Source: Bacteroides fragilis (GTDB taxonomy: Bacteria > Bacteroidota > Bacteroidia > Bacteroidales > Bacteroidaceae). From it: 64,000 nucleotides of DNA. Made by a program: the position numbers and the translations under genes. The stretch spans positions 5,022,001-5,086,000 of the forward strand of contig NZ_CP018937.1 in NCBI RefSeq assembly GCF_002849695.1, given 5' to 3'. A model generated the notes under the pieces. That model had not been told where the DNA came from and searched no databases. It was given only the letters and a program-made list of their open reading frames with translations. Shown here piece after piece: positions 55,497-64,000 of this stretch. Position 1 is the stretch's first letter. The number at the start of each line of letters is the position of its first letter.

Positions 55497-57977
55497 TTAA
55501 ATAAACAAATTGATGTTAGCATTATCGGCACGCTCCATGTAAGTGGCTACTCCACCTACCGTAACTTCGTCGAGCAGTTCTTCACGTTTCACTCCCATGA
55601 CATCCATCGACATCTGGCAGGCTATGAATTCCACACCGTTTTCCAATGCCTGTTGCCGCAGGGATTCCAGTGAGTCGATGCCCTTGCGGTGCATGATGTA
55701 TCGCATCATCTTTCCGCCCATGCCTCCCATATTCATTTTCGACAGCTTCAGTTTCAGTGAACTCGATGGTAACATCATTCCGAACATCTTGCCGAAAGCG
55801 TCTTTCTCTACCTTGTGTTTATGAAGTTTCTTAATCACATTCAGTCCCCAGAAGGTAAAGAAGATAGTCACTTTCTGTCCGGTCGCAGCCGCACCGTTGG
55901 CCAGGATGAAAGTAGCAAGCGCCTTATCCAGATCGTCGCTGAACATAATCAACGTTTTTCCTTTGCTGTCACACGTTGTAGTGAGACTACAGGCTTTGGG
56001 CTCTCCTTTTTCAATAATTACTACCGACTTCCCGTCTGCACTCTCTTTTGAGATGAAATTATTTCCGGTCGAGTTGCACCATGCTGCGGCATCTCGTGAG
56101 AATCCCGGGTCTGTAGCTACAATTTCCACTCGTTCTCCCGGGGCGAGTGTATCCATTGTTTTCTTCATTTTCAAGATTGGGCCCGGACATTGTAATCCGC
56201 AGGCATCCACTCGGATGATTTTAGACATTGCAACGGGTGCAGCCTGCATCTTTTCAGCAGAGGCAGGCTGCTTTACCTGACTTTCTTGAGTAATAGACAT
56301 GTTTTCCGTTGCTTCATCTTCGTGCAGGATGATAGGAGCAGTAGCTGCACGGTATGTTTTCAGTCCGCCGCAAAGATTATATACATCTTTGAAACCATGC
56401 TGAATCAGGATACGGTAAGCGAGATACCCTCTCAACCCTACGGCACAGAAAGTATAAATGGGTTTCTCAGAAGGTATTTCGCCCATACGGTCGCGTATTT
56501 CATCCAACGGGATATTGACCGCTCCCGGCAGCGAACCCAGTGCGAATTCATCCGGTGTACGCACGTCCAGCAAGAATACGTTTTTCAGTTCGATGTCTCT
56601 CAGGTCACGCCAGTATATGGGTTTCACTTTGCCAAGGATGATGTTTTCGGCTACATAACCGGCAATAGCCACGGGATCTTTTGCCGAAGAGAAAGGAGGG
56701 GCATATGCCTGTTCCACTTTCATCAGGTCATAGATCGTTCCCCCGTGCTTGATGACGAGTGAGAGTTCGTCGATTCGCTTGTCCACACCATCGTATCCCA
56801 CAATTTGCCCGCCATACAACTTGCCTGTTTGAGGATCGAAAGTTATTTTGATACTCATCGGCATAGCGTTCGGATAGTATCCTGCATGTGAAGCCGGATG
56901 TGTTGTTGAAGAAGCGTATGAGATGCCCGCTTGTCTCAGCCGCTTGCCGGGAAGGCCGGTAGAGGCTACCGTCATGTCAAATACTTTTGCGATGGATGTA
57001 CCGATGGCTCCTTCATAAGAGATTTTCGCTCCCAGCAGATTGTCGGCAACGATACGTCCCTGACGATTAGCCGGTCCGGCAAGATAGTTCAGCCAGGGCT
57101 TGCCTGTAATGGGGTGACGGAATTCGATAACATCACCGATGGCATAAATTGATTCATCGGAAGTCTGCAAATTGTCGTTCACTGCGATGCCACCCGCTTC
57201 GCCGATTGTAAGCCCGGCAGCCCGTGCCAGTGTAGTTTCCGGACGTACACCGATGGAGAGGATCACAATATCCGCCGGAATAGACTGTCCGTTTTTGAAG
57301 ATCACTTTCACCTCTTTGCCTGCTTGTTCGAACGAAGCCACAGCCTGTTCCAGATATAAGTTTACACCTTTCTCCATCAAATGCTGATGAACCAGTGCCG
57401 CCATTGAAAAGTCAATAGGTGCCATCACCTGGTTGCCCATCTCGACAATAGATACTTGTGCTCCTAATGCATGCAGGTTTTCTGCCATTTCCAGTCCGAT
57501 GAATCCGGCTCCGATCACGACAGCCCGGCGGGGAGGCCGACTGTTGACGTATGCTTTAATGCGGTCGGTGTCTGCTACATTCCGCAAAGTAAAGATACCG
57601 CTTGAGTCAATGCCCGGTAATGGTGGGCGTACAGGAGATGCACCGGTGGATATTAACAGTTTGTCATAACTCTCCTCGTAAGTGTCTTCACTCTTAAGGC
57701 GGACGGTCACTGTCTTTTTTTTCCGATCTATAAAAATAACTTCATTTTCGGTACGTACATCCACTCTGAAACGTACTCCGAAAGCCTCAGGAGTCTGCAC
57801 GAATAACTTCTCGCGGTCTTCAATAACGTCACCTATATAATAGGGTAGTCCGCAGTTGGCATAAGATATATATTTCCCTTTTTCCAGTAAGATGATTTCT
57901 GCTGTTTCATCCGAACGTCTGATGCGGGCCGCAGTAGTAGCTCCTCCTGCTACGCCTCCAATAATAATAATCTTCAT
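55497..57977 (-). CDS. CoA-disulfide reductase-like flavoenzyme fused to rhodanese, TusA and DsrE-like domains
   Basis: 826 residues, four domains. Residues 1-450: FAD/NAD oxidoreductase with GGVAGGATTAARIRR and redox Cys42 in YANCGLPYYIGD, as in CoA-disulfide reductases. Residues 465-545: rhodanese with active Cys511 in TFCAVGLRG. Residues 588-655: TusA-like, with CGLQCPGPI holding the Cys-Pro motif. Residues 673-826: DsrE/DsrF-like domain (LIMFSDDLDKALATFILANG). The domains would pass sulfane sulfur along Cys sites, linking polysulfide or CoA persulfide reduction to sulfur relay. Downstream MarR gene nine bases away. The individual domains are well supported; the sulfur-channel idea is inference. 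Confidence 0.9.
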   Translation of the reverse strand: MKIIIIGGVAGGATTAARIRRSDETAEIILLEKGKYISYANCGLPYYIGDVIEDREKLFVQTPEAFGVRFRVDVRTENEVIFIDRKKKTVTVRLKSEDTYEESYDKLLISTGASPVRPPLPGIDSSGIFTLRNVADTDRIKAYVNSRPPRRAVVIGAGFIGLEMAENLHALGAQVSIVEMGNQVMAPIDFSMAALVHQHLMEKGVNLYLEQAVASFEQAGKEVKVIFKNGQSIPADIVILSIGVRPETTLARAAGLTIGEAGGIAVNDNLQTSDESIYAIGDVIEFRHPITGKPWLNYLAGPANRQGRIVADNLLGAKISYEGAIGTSIAKVFDMTVASTGLPGKRLRQAGISYASSTTHPASHAGYYPNAMPMSIKITFDPQTGKLYGGQIVGYDGVDKRIDELSLVIKHGGTIYDLMKVEQAYAPPFSSAKDPVAIAGYVAENIILGKVKPIYWRDLRDIELKNVFLLDVRTPDEFALGSLPGAVNIPLDEIRDRMGEIPSEKPIYTFCAVGLRGYLAYRILIQHGFKDVYNLCGGLKTYRAATAPIILHEDEATENMSITQESQVKQPASAEKMQAAPVAMSKIIRVDACGLQCPGPILKMKKTMDTLAPGERVEIVATDPGFSRDAAAWCNSTGNNFISKESADGKSVVIIEKGEPKACSLTTTCDSKGKTLIMFSDDLDKALATFILANGAAATGQKVTIFFTFWGLNVIKKLHKHKVEKDAFGKMFGMMLPSSSLKLKLSKMNMGGMGGKMMRYIMHRKGIDSLESLRQQALENGVEFIACQMSMDVMGVKREELLDEVTVGGVATYMERADNANINLFI

Positions 57978-58182
57978 TTGAATATATTTTCGTTTTAAAA
58001 TAGTTTCCTTTGGAAATAAACGCTTATAGGCTTCAAAAGGTTCATGGGACGTACAGGAAATTATCCGGCATCCGCTCTCTTATCTGACTGAGATATGGTT
58101 GATTTGAAAGACGGCTCTTTTATCTCGTTATTATCTGTGGGCAGGCATGAGGATATTCGTATTCTCAATATCCCTATATTAG

Positions 58183-59592
58183 TCAACTTTTCTTTAGAAG
58201 AAAAGATGGTTTGTCCGTGTTGTTCCACTTACTGCGGTTTAATGTCGGGGCACATGTATGAGAGACCATTGTAGCTGAAGGCTTAAACAGGGTATCGTTC
58301 AGTAGTTGCAATGCTTCTTTCTTATTTTCTGCTTTGATAACAAGAGAAACGTCGTTATTATTACTACCATAAGAAATCATCCGAATCGGGATGGCTGTCA
58401 GAGCGTTTAGGATTCGGGTCTCCAATCCGGTATATTGCCATTGTATGTTTCCAATGACCGACAGGATGCACATACGGTCCTTTACTACCGTAGTTGCGTA
58501 TCGCGAAAGCTCATGCAGGATATTTGGTAGATGTTCTTTATCGTTGATGGCGACGGATACATCCGAGCCGGACGAAGTAAAAAGGCACAGGGGAGTGTGG
58601 TATTTTGCAAAAACATCGAATATCTTGCTGATGAACAAGTAGGGACGCAATGTCCGGTTCGACTGGAATCTGATGTAACAAACACCGTCTCTGGCAGTAA
58701 TGGTTTTTATACTTTCTCCGCTCTGTATGTGTGAAATCAGAGTACCCTTTTCCGTGGGATCCATTGAACAGAACAGGCGTATCGGTATATTGTTTTCTCT
58801 TGCCGGGAAAATGCAGCAGGGATCGAATCCCGTTCCTCCGCAATGGGCGAATCGTTCGGCTTCGTCGAAACTGAGTTGTGTAACCATAGCCGGATGTTTC
58901 ACGAAATGCGGATCACAACTGTGTATGCCATTACCACCTATCCATAGCTGTATTTCTTCGGCCCGTAGGGCAGCTCCGATTAATGTGGCAGAAGCATCGT
59001 CTCCACCCGGCTTGAGAAAACAGGTTTCGCCATAAGCATTCCGGCAGAGGTGTCCTTGGGTAAGAAACACGTTGATGTGTTTGTTGGCTTCCATGGATGT
59101 GTGCAGTTTTTTACTGATGTATTCCAAGTCAGGTTCTCTTTCCGGAGTCAGTCGCATAAAGTCAAGACTGTTAAGCAATAGATTATTGATTCCCCGTTCT
59201 TTCAGATAAAGGCCGGACAGCATGCTGCTTATGAATTCTCCTTGCGACAATATGTCTTTTTCATCGACCGATGTAAAACGTTGCCGGGTAAAGTTCCATA
59301 GGGTACGGAAGCGGTCGATGATGGAGTCAACAGCTTGTTGTTTGATCGACTCGTCGTTGAATAGTTCGTTAGCGAAATCAATGAATCTGAATTCCAGTTT
59401 GCTTATTTCGTCATGCGCCCGTTCTGTATCTCTGCTGAAAAGATGTGCTGCTATTTTCGTTAGATGCTCCGTCGTTTCTGTAGGGGCAGATAGAACGATT
59501 ATTTTGGGTGTACTGTCGTTGACCAGTTGGAGCATTTCCTGCATTCCCCAGATTGAACCAGTGGGAATATTACCGAATTTGTAGATCTTCAT
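58183..59592 (-). CDS. Divergent aspartokinase-like protein
   Basis: 469 residues with the aspartate kinase layout: amino acid kinase domain (1-290) and two ACT-like regulatory parts (330-445). The signatures are altered. KFGGTSV is KFGNIPTG at the start; the substrate motif region reads FLKPGGDDASATLIG; and the usual TDVDG-adenosine region is IGGNGIHSCDPHFV. Active aspartokinases need Lys and Asp residues at these places, some of which are kept (KFG; GGDDASA). It may be a low-activity or specialised form, or have a different role. It stands alone on the minus strand. Confidence 0.72.
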   Translation of the reverse strand: MKIYKFGNIPTGSIWGMQEMLQLVNDSTPKIIVLSAPTETTEHLTKIAAHLFSRDTERAHDEISKLEFRFIDFANELFNDESIKQQAVDSIIDRFRTLWNFTRQRFTSVDEKDILSQGEFISSMLSGLYLKERGINNLLLNSLDFMRLTPEREPDLEYISKKLHTSMEANKHINVFLTQGHLCRNAYGETCFLKPGGDDASATLIGAALRAEEIQLWIGGNGIHSCDPHFVKHPAMVTQLSFDEAERFAHCGGTGFDPCCIFPARENNIPIRLFCSMDPTEKGTLISHIQSGESIKTITARDGVCYIRFQSNRTLRPYLFISKIFDVFAKYHTPLCLFTSSGSDVSVAINDKEHLPNILHELSRYATTVVKDRMCILSVIGNIQWQYTGLETRILNALTAIPIRMISYGSNNNDVSLVIKAENKKEALQLLNDTLFKPSATMVSHTCAPTLNRSKWNNTDKPSFLLKKS

Positions 59593-59827
59593 TTTTTTTG
59601 TTTTTGAGTTATACGATATATTTTCTTTGTTCGTTACCCCTTTCCATTTTAGGTTGTTTTTATCAAAATGGGAGGGAATATAAGTACCTGTTCCGGCTGT
59701 ATCTTGCCCGTTGAAAGCGCTGCTGTACTATTTGTAAGGCAGATTAGACGAATTTTCAGGGACTATGTCATGAATGAAAAATCAAAGTATATGCCATTGA
59801 AGGTTGTTTTTTTCCACGGTCCGATCA
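59593..59827. other. Divergent intergenic region (aspartokinase / sigma-54 activator)
   Basis: About 300 bases between divergent genes, including the activator promoter at 59828. No other gene or strong structure is seen. Confidence 0.4.
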
Positions 59828-59858
59828 TTTGCATTGTAGTAGAAAACCATTATATTTG
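59828..59858 (+). promoter_or_regulatory. Promoter of the sigma-54 activator gene
   Basis: TTTG (59828-59831), 19 bases, TATATTTG (59851-59858), an exact consensus match; RNA start near 59865, 35 bases before the ATG. Confidence 0.8.
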
Positions 59859-59899
59859 CACACCCTGTTTTTTACCGTTCACATTTTAACTTATCAGAC

Positions 59900-61249
59900 A
59901 TGAGTAAAATTCTGATTATAGATGACGAAGTTCAGATTCGTGGTCTGCTGGCCCGTATGATGGAACTTGAAGGTTATGAAGTGTGCCAGGCCGGCGATTG
60001 CAAGGCAGCGCTCAGACAATTGGAACTTCAAATGCCCGACGTGGCTTTGTGTGACGTATTTCTTCCGGACGGAAACGGGGTAGACCTGGTGACGGAAATA
60101 AAGAAAAAAGCACCCGGAGTAGAAATCATCCTGCTGACGGCTCATGGTAACATACCCGACGGTGTGCAGGCCATTAAGAACGGAGCTTTCGATTACATTA
60201 CAAAAGGAGATGATAATAATAAGATCATTCCTCTCATTAGTCGTGCTGTAGAGAAAGCGCGAATGAATATCCGTTTGGATAAGCTTGAGAAAAAAGTAGG
60301 ACTGATGTATTCGTTTGACACTATACTTGGCGAATCGAAGGCATTGAAAGAAGCGGTGTCACTGGCACGTAAAGTATCAGTGACTGATGTCCCTGTGTTG
60401 CTGACAGGTGAAACAGGGACCGGAAAGGAGGTCTTTGCCCAGTCGATACATTATAACAGCAAGCGGTCGCAGCAGAATTTTGTAGCGGTCAATTGCTCTT
60501 CATTCAGTAAAGAGTTGCTGGAGAGTGAAATGTTTGGGCATAAGGCGGGTTCGTTTACCGGTGCGTTGAAAGATAAGAAGGGGCTTTTTGAGGAAGCCAA
60601 CAATGGAACAATCTTTTTGGATGAGATTGGTGAGATGGCTTTTGAATTGCAGGCCAAACTATTGCGCATCCTCGAAACCGGTGAATATATCAAGATAGGA
60701 GATACGAAGCCTACCCGCATCAATGTACGCATCATTGCTGCTACGAATCGGGATTTACCTGCTGAGATAGCAGCCGGACGCTTCCGTGAGGACTTGTTCT
60801 ATCGCCTTTCTGTATTTCAGGTACATCTTCCGCCTTTGCGTGAACGTACGGGGGATATTAAGATTCTGGCTGAATCGTTTGTCCGTTCTTTCTCGGAGAA
60901 GCTTTCACATCCGGTGGGTACTATTACGCCTGCTTATCTTGAGGCTTTATGTCAACAACCGTGGAAAGGCAATATCCGCGAATTGCGTAATGCCATCGAA
61001 CGAAGTCTGATTGTCTGTGAGGGTGATTGTTTGGATGTAGACGACCTTCCGCTTGAAATACAGAACAGCCATTATGAAAAGTCTGATGAAGGAATGCCGG
61101 GCAGCTTTGAACTTTCAGCCATGGAACGCAGGCATATTGCCAGGGTATTGGAGCATACCAAAGGGAATAAGACTGAAGCGGCACGTTTGCTGAAAATCGG
61201 ATTAACTACCTTATATCGGAAAATAGAAGAATATAAACTTGGCAGTTGA
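59900..61249 (+). CDS. NtrC-type sigma-54-dependent response regulator
   Basis: 449 residues. Receiver domain (1-120) with Asp8/Asp9 and phospho-acceptor Asp52 in CDVFLPDGNG and Lys in YITKG. AAA+ domain: Walker A GETGTGKEVF, sigma-54 contact loop in the variant form GSFTGA (usual GAFTGA), Walker B GTIFLDEIGEM and arginine fingers in FREDLFYRL. C-terminal Fis-type HTH ends LLKIGLTTLYRKIEEYKLGS. It activates sigma-54 promoters after phosphorylation. It lies just before a -24/-12 promoter and the kdp operon, so it probably controls potassium uptake; its sensor kinase is not adjacent upstream. Confidence 0.93.
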   Translation: MSKILIIDDEVQIRGLLARMMELEGYEVCQAGDCKAALRQLELQMPDVALCDVFLPDGNGVDLVTEIKKKAPGVEIILLTAHGNIPDGVQAIKNGAFDYITKGDDNNKIIPLISRAVEKARMNIRLDKLEKKVGLMYSFDTILGESKALKEAVSLARKVSVTDVPVLLTGETGTGKEVFAQSIHYNSKRSQQNFVAVNCSSFSKELLESEMFGHKAGSFTGALKDKKGLFEEANNGTIFLDEIGEMAFELQAKLLRILETGEYIKIGDTKPTRINVRIIAATNRDLPAEIAAGRFREDLFYRLSVFQVHLPPLRERTGDIKILAESFVRSFSEKLSHPVGTITPAYLEALCQQPWKGNIRELRNAIERSLIVCEGDCLDVDDLPLEIQNSHYEKSDEGMPGSFELSAMERRHIARVLEHTKGNKTEAARLLKIGLTTLYRKIEEYKLGS

Positions 61250-61324
61250 GCGGACAGGAATATACTTGCTTGTCCGGGTTTATGCTTTTCTCCCTTTCAA
61301 AATAAAACATACCTTTTCAAAATG

Positions 61325-61358
61325 ATAGGGTATCCTTGCACTGACGAGGATACCCTAT
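61325..61358 (+). terminator. Terminator of the activator gene
   Basis: ATAGGGTATCCT (61325-61336) pairs with AGGATACCCTAT (61347-61358), followed by TTGTTTT; it separates the activator from the kdp promoter. Confidence 0.85.
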
Positions 61359-61408
61359 TTGTTTTATCTGTCTGTATGTTAGTTGATTATGCTAACTCTC
61401 TTCGTTTT

Positions 61409-61424
61409 TGGCACACATTTGGCA
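61409..61424 (+). promoter_or_regulatory. Sigma-54 (-24/-12) promoter of the kdp operon
   Basis: TGGCACACATTTGGCA: GG at 61410-61411 and GC at 61422-61423 are exactly ten bases apart, and TGGCAC is the perfect -24 half; the -12 half is TGGC instead of TTGC. RNA start near 61435, about 45 bases before the first small ORF. Placement directly behind a sigma-54 activator gene supports it. Confidence 0.75.
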
Positions 61425-61479
61425 TTAATTGTTTCAGGTAAAACAGAAATATAAACATTCTAATTAAAAGGTAAAGAAC

Positions 61480-61575
61480 ATGGGAATAACAGTTTCATTT
61501 ATTTTCTGCCTGTTGAGCGGCATCGTCTGCTTCTGGCTGTTTTGGAAATGTGTCGATTGGTTTGAAACAATTTAA
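61480..61575 (+). CDS. Small membrane protein at start of kdp operon, 31 residues
   Basis: MGITVSFIFCLLSGIVCFWL then FWKCVDWFETI: a single transmembrane helix. First gene after the sigma-54 promoter, 21 bases before kdpF. It is probably a small accessory subunit or stabiliser of the Kdp pump, in analogy to KdpF; not proven. Confidence 0.6.
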   Translation: MGITVSFIFCLLSGIVCFWLFWKCVDWFETI

Positions 61576-61596
61576 AGAGAGAGGAGAATTAAGTTT

Positions 61597-61677
61597 ATGT
61601 ACACAACACTATTTGTAATAAGTATTACACTTTTCGGCTATTTGGCGTATGTGCTCATTCGGCCTGAGAAGTTTTAA
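61597..61677 (+). CDS. kdpF: KdpF, small subunit of the potassium-transporting ATPase
   Basis: 26 residues: MYTTLFVISITLFGYLAYVL then IRPEKF. The single helix ending in R-P-E-K-F is the KdpF signature. KdpF stabilises the KdpABC complex by lying beside KdpA. A purine-rich stretch (GAGAGGAG, 61578-61585) precedes it. 14 bases before kdpA. Confidence 0.82.
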   Translation: MYTTLFVISITLFGYLAYVLIRPEKF

Positions 61678-61691
61678 TTGGAAGTAAAGCA

Positions 61692-63398
61692 ATGAATACA
61701 GAAATTTTAGGAGTGGCGGTGCAAATCGTCCTAATGGTGGTCTTAGCTTATCCGTTGGGACGTTACATAGCCCGGGTTTATAAGGGAGAGAAGACTTGGT
61801 CGGACTTTATGGCTCCTGTAGAGCGAGTGATTTATAAGATATGCGGTATAAATCCGCAAGAGGAGATGAATTGGAAACAGTTTCTCAAAGCCTTGTTGAT
61901 TTTGAATGCCTTCTGGTTTGTATGGGGAATGGTACTGCTGGTATCACAAGGTTGGCTGCCATTCAATCCCGATGGTAACGGACCTCAGACACCCGATCAA
62001 GCATTCAATACCTGCATCAGTTTCATGGTAAACTGCAATTTGCAACATTATAGTGGTGAGAGCGGATTGACTTATTTTACCCAGCTGTTCGTTATTATGC
62101 TGTTCCAATTTATCACTGCTGCTACAGGGATGGCCGCTATGGCCGGTATCATGAAAAGTATGGCTGCCAAATCCACCAGAACAATAGGTAACTTCTGGCA
62201 TTTCCTGGTAATAAGCTGTACACGTATTTTATTACCTCTTTCGTTGATTGTCGGTTTCGTCCTGATTTTGCAGGGAACACCGATGGGATTTGATGGTAAG
62301 ATGAAGGTGACTACCCTGGAAGGACAGGAGCAGATGGTATCGCAAGGACCTGCGGCTGCAATTATCCCTATTAAACAACTGGGAACCAATGGTGGCGGTT
62401 ATTTCGGGGTTAATTCTTCACATCCGCTGGAGAACCCTACTTATCTGACTAATATGGTTGAATGCTGGTCAATCTTGATCATTCCGATGGCAATGGCGTT
62501 GGCTTTGGGCTTCTATACCAATCGCAGAAAGTTAGGATATAGCATCTTTGGAGTGATGCTGTTTGCTTATCTGGCCGGAGTTTTCATTAATGTTCAGCAG
62601 GAAATGGGAGGTAATCCACGTATCGATGAGATGGGAGTTGCTCAGGATCATGGTGCGATGGAAGGCAAGGAGGTAAGGCTTGGGGCCGGAGCCACAGCAT
62701 TGTGGAGTGTGACTACAACGATTACCTCTAACGGATCAGTCAATGGCATGCACGATTCGACTATGCCGCTCAGTGGAATGGTCGAAATGCTGAATATGCA
62801 GATTAACACTTGGTTTGGTGGTGTCGGTGTCGGATGGATGAATTATTATACCTTCATTATTATGGCCGTGTTTATCAGTGGCTTGATGGTGGGACGTACA
62901 CCTGAGTTTCTGGGAAAGAAGGTAGAAGCCCGGGAGATGAAGATTGCAACTCTCGTTGCTTTGCTCCATCCGTTTGTTATCCTTGTGTTTACTGCCATTT
63001 CAAGTTACGTTTATACACATCATCCCGATTTTGTAGAGAGTGAAGGAGGCTGGTTGAATAACCTCGGTTTCCACGGGCTCAGCGAACAACTCTATGAATA
63101 TACCTCTTCGGCAGCCAACAATGGTTCCGGTTTTGAGGGGTTGGGTGATAATACTTACTTTTGGAACTGGACATGTGGGATTGTGCTTATCCTGAGCCGT
63201 TTTATTCCAATTATCGGTCAGGTAGCCATTGCGGGACTTTTGGCACAGAAAAAGTTTATTCCCGAAAGTGCCGGTACATTGAAAACGGATACTGCGACTT
63301 TTGCCATGATGACTTTCGCTGTTATCTTTATCGTTGCAGCCTTGTCTTTCTTCCCTGTGCATGCATTAAGTACGATTGCCGAACATTTAAGTTTATAA
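61692..63398 (+). CDS. kdpA: KdpA, potassium-binding subunit
   Basis: 568 residues, normal for the family, with about ten to twelve membrane helices. The four selectivity-filter-like loops of KdpA are visible, for example CNLQHYSGE, QLGTNGGGYFGVNSSHPLEN, TTTITSNGSVNGMHDS and SSAANNGSGFEGLGDNTYFW. KdpA is a SKT-family potassium channel-like unit; K+ passes from it to KdpB. Start ATG 14 bases after kdpF. Confidence 0.96.
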   Translation: MNTEILGVAVQIVLMVVLAYPLGRYIARVYKGEKTWSDFMAPVERVIYKICGINPQEEMNWKQFLKALLILNAFWFVWGMVLLVSQGWLPFNPDGNGPQTPDQAFNTCISFMVNCNLQHYSGESGLTYFTQLFVIMLFQFITAATGMAAMAGIMKSMAAKSTRTIGNFWHFLVISCTRILLPLSLIVGFVLILQGTPMGFDGKMKVTTLEGQEQMVSQGPAAAIIPIKQLGTNGGGYFGVNSSHPLENPTYLTNMVECWSILIIPMAMALALGFYTNRRKLGYSIFGVMLFAYLAGVFINVQQEMGGNPRIDEMGVAQDHGAMEGKEVRLGAGATALWSVTTTITSNGSVNGMHDSTMPLSGMVEMLNMQINTWFGGVGVGWMNYYTFIIMAVFISGLMVGRTPEFLGKKVEAREMKIATLVALLHPFVILVFTAISSYVYTHHPDFVESEGGWLNNLGFHGLSEQLYEYTSSAANNGSGFEGLGDNTYFWNWTCGIVLILSRFIPIIGQVAIAGLLAQKKFIPESAGTLKTDTATFAMMTFAVIFIVAALSFFPVHALSTIAEHLSL

Positions 63399-63419
63399 GA
63401 ATAGCAGGATAATATAGTT

Positions 63420-64000
63420 ATGAAAAATAAAATGTCAGCTTCTATGTTTCAAAAGGAGCAAGTAATGGAAAGTATCAAGCAATCGTTTGTGAAGTTAAAT
63501 CCGCGAATGATGGTAAAGAATCCGATCATGTTTACAGTAGAGATAGTTACCCTTATTATGTTGGTGGTGACGGTGTTCTCTCTGTTCACTTCGGAGTATG
63601 GTGCTTTCGGATATAATTTGTGTGTATTCCTGATTTTGTTTATCACTTTGTTGTTTGCCAACTTTGCCGAAGCGATAGCCGAAGCCCGTGGCAAAGCACA
63701 AGCGGATAGCCTGCGTAAGACGCGTGAGGAAACTCCTGCCAGACTGGTGATGGGTGACAAGATTCAGACGGTGAGCAGTTCAATGCTGAAAAAGGGAGAT
63801 GTTTTTGTGTGTGAGGCAGGCGATACGATTCCTGCCGATGGAGAGATTATCGAAGGATTGGCTTCGATTGATGAAAGTGCCATTACCGGTGAATCTGCTC
63901 CTGTGATTCGTGAAGCAGGTGGAGATAAGAGTTCGGTGACCGGTGGAACTAAAGTGCTTTCGGATCACATCAAGGTATTGGTGACACAACAGCCCGGTGA
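63420..64000 (+). CDS. kdpB: KdpB, catalytic P-type ATPase subunit (3' end outside window)
   Basis: The first 193 residues are in the window. SFVKLNPRMMVKNPIMFTVE is the KdpB start, followed by two membrane helices, FANFAEAIAEARGKAQADSL, and the actuator domain with CEAGDTIPADGEIIEG and SAITGESAPVIRE, which holds the dephosphorylation TGES motif. The phosphorylation site DKTGT lies beyond the window. It starts 21 bases after kdpA. KdpC and probably a KdpD-type kinase should follow. Confidence 0.96.
   Translation, partial: MKNKMSASMFQKEQVMESIKQSFVKLNPRMMVKNPIMFTVEIVTLIMLVVTVFSLFTSEYGAFGYNLCVFLILFITLLFANFAEAIAEARGKAQADSLRKTREETPARLVMGDKIQTVSSSMLKKGDVFVCEAGDTIPADGEIIEGLASIDESAITGESAPVIREAGGDKSSVTGGTKVLSDHIKVLVTQQPG

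Noticed and set aside
59668..59889. 73-residue frame before the sigma-54 activator
   Set aside because: It covers a consensus promoter and has no protein-like pattern.

Overview
The window reads as a chromosome segment from the genus Bacteroides, probably a B. fragilis-group species, with the right end of a prophage at its left edge. The evidence for Bacteroides is: many promoters of the Bacteroides type (TTTG, 19-21 bases, TAnnTTTG); a SusC/SusD pair with a Ser-type sulfatase; DUF4476 and DUF4136 proteins; a GadC antiporter beside a K+-channel-like protein; and invertible DNA controlling a surface protein. The species call is inference.

Layout. (1) 1-11.4 kb: AT-rich prophage end or remnant. 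It holds the 3' part of a tape-measure gene, two small tail genes, a HicAB toxin-antitoxin pair, a small membrane protein, and a leftward XRE / DUF2971 / HEPN-like cassette. That cassette faces a rightward run of very small early genes across an operator-rich divergent promoter. The run ends in a frameshifted ASCH-like gene and a repeat-rich non-coding end next to tRNA-Pro and tRNA-Phe. (2) 11.6-25.6 kb: core and envelope genes, including an orphan histidine kinase, gadC with a channel-like protein, malate dehydrogenase, CvfB, a DUF4476 operon, a GT51 transglycosylase and a MutS-like ATPase. (3) 25.6-36.8 kb: a GH31 glycosidase, two unrecognised small ORFs, a five-gene MacAB/TolC-type efflux operon, a ROK sugar kinase and rplS. 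(4) 36.9-44.8 kb: a rightward operon with a 5'-nucleotidase split into two genes and two tandem GH3 + serine-hydrolase fusions. (5) 44.8-52.1 kb: SusC, SusD and sulfatase behind an invertible segment. (6) 52.2-59.6 kb: envelope proteins, an S37-type peptidase, a four-domain CoA-disulfide-reductase-like fusion with a MarR regulator, and a divergent aspartokinase. (7) 59.8-64 kb: a sigma-54 activator followed by a kdp potassium-pump operon with a matching -24/-12 promoter.

The strongest discovery is at 45002-45338. Two 17-base near-palindromic sites form an inverted repeat (16 of 17 match) around about 300 bases just upstream of the SusC coding frame. As drawn, the SusC frame has no usable start and hits a stop inside its signal peptide, and the only good promoter in the segment points away from it. 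Inverting the segment on paper supplies an ATG, fourteen in-frame codons that complete a normal signal peptide, and a correctly directed promoter. The drawn state is therefore OFF, and the SusC-SusD-sulfatase unit appears to be switched on and off by DNA inversion that swaps both promoter and protein start.

Other points of interest are the XRE/DUF2971/HEPN cassette with five copies of an operator-like heptamer, three intergenic tandem arrays with unrelated sequences but the same 22-base period, and the sigma-54 control predicted for kdp. No rRNA, CRISPR array, complete insertion sequence or integrase gene was seen.
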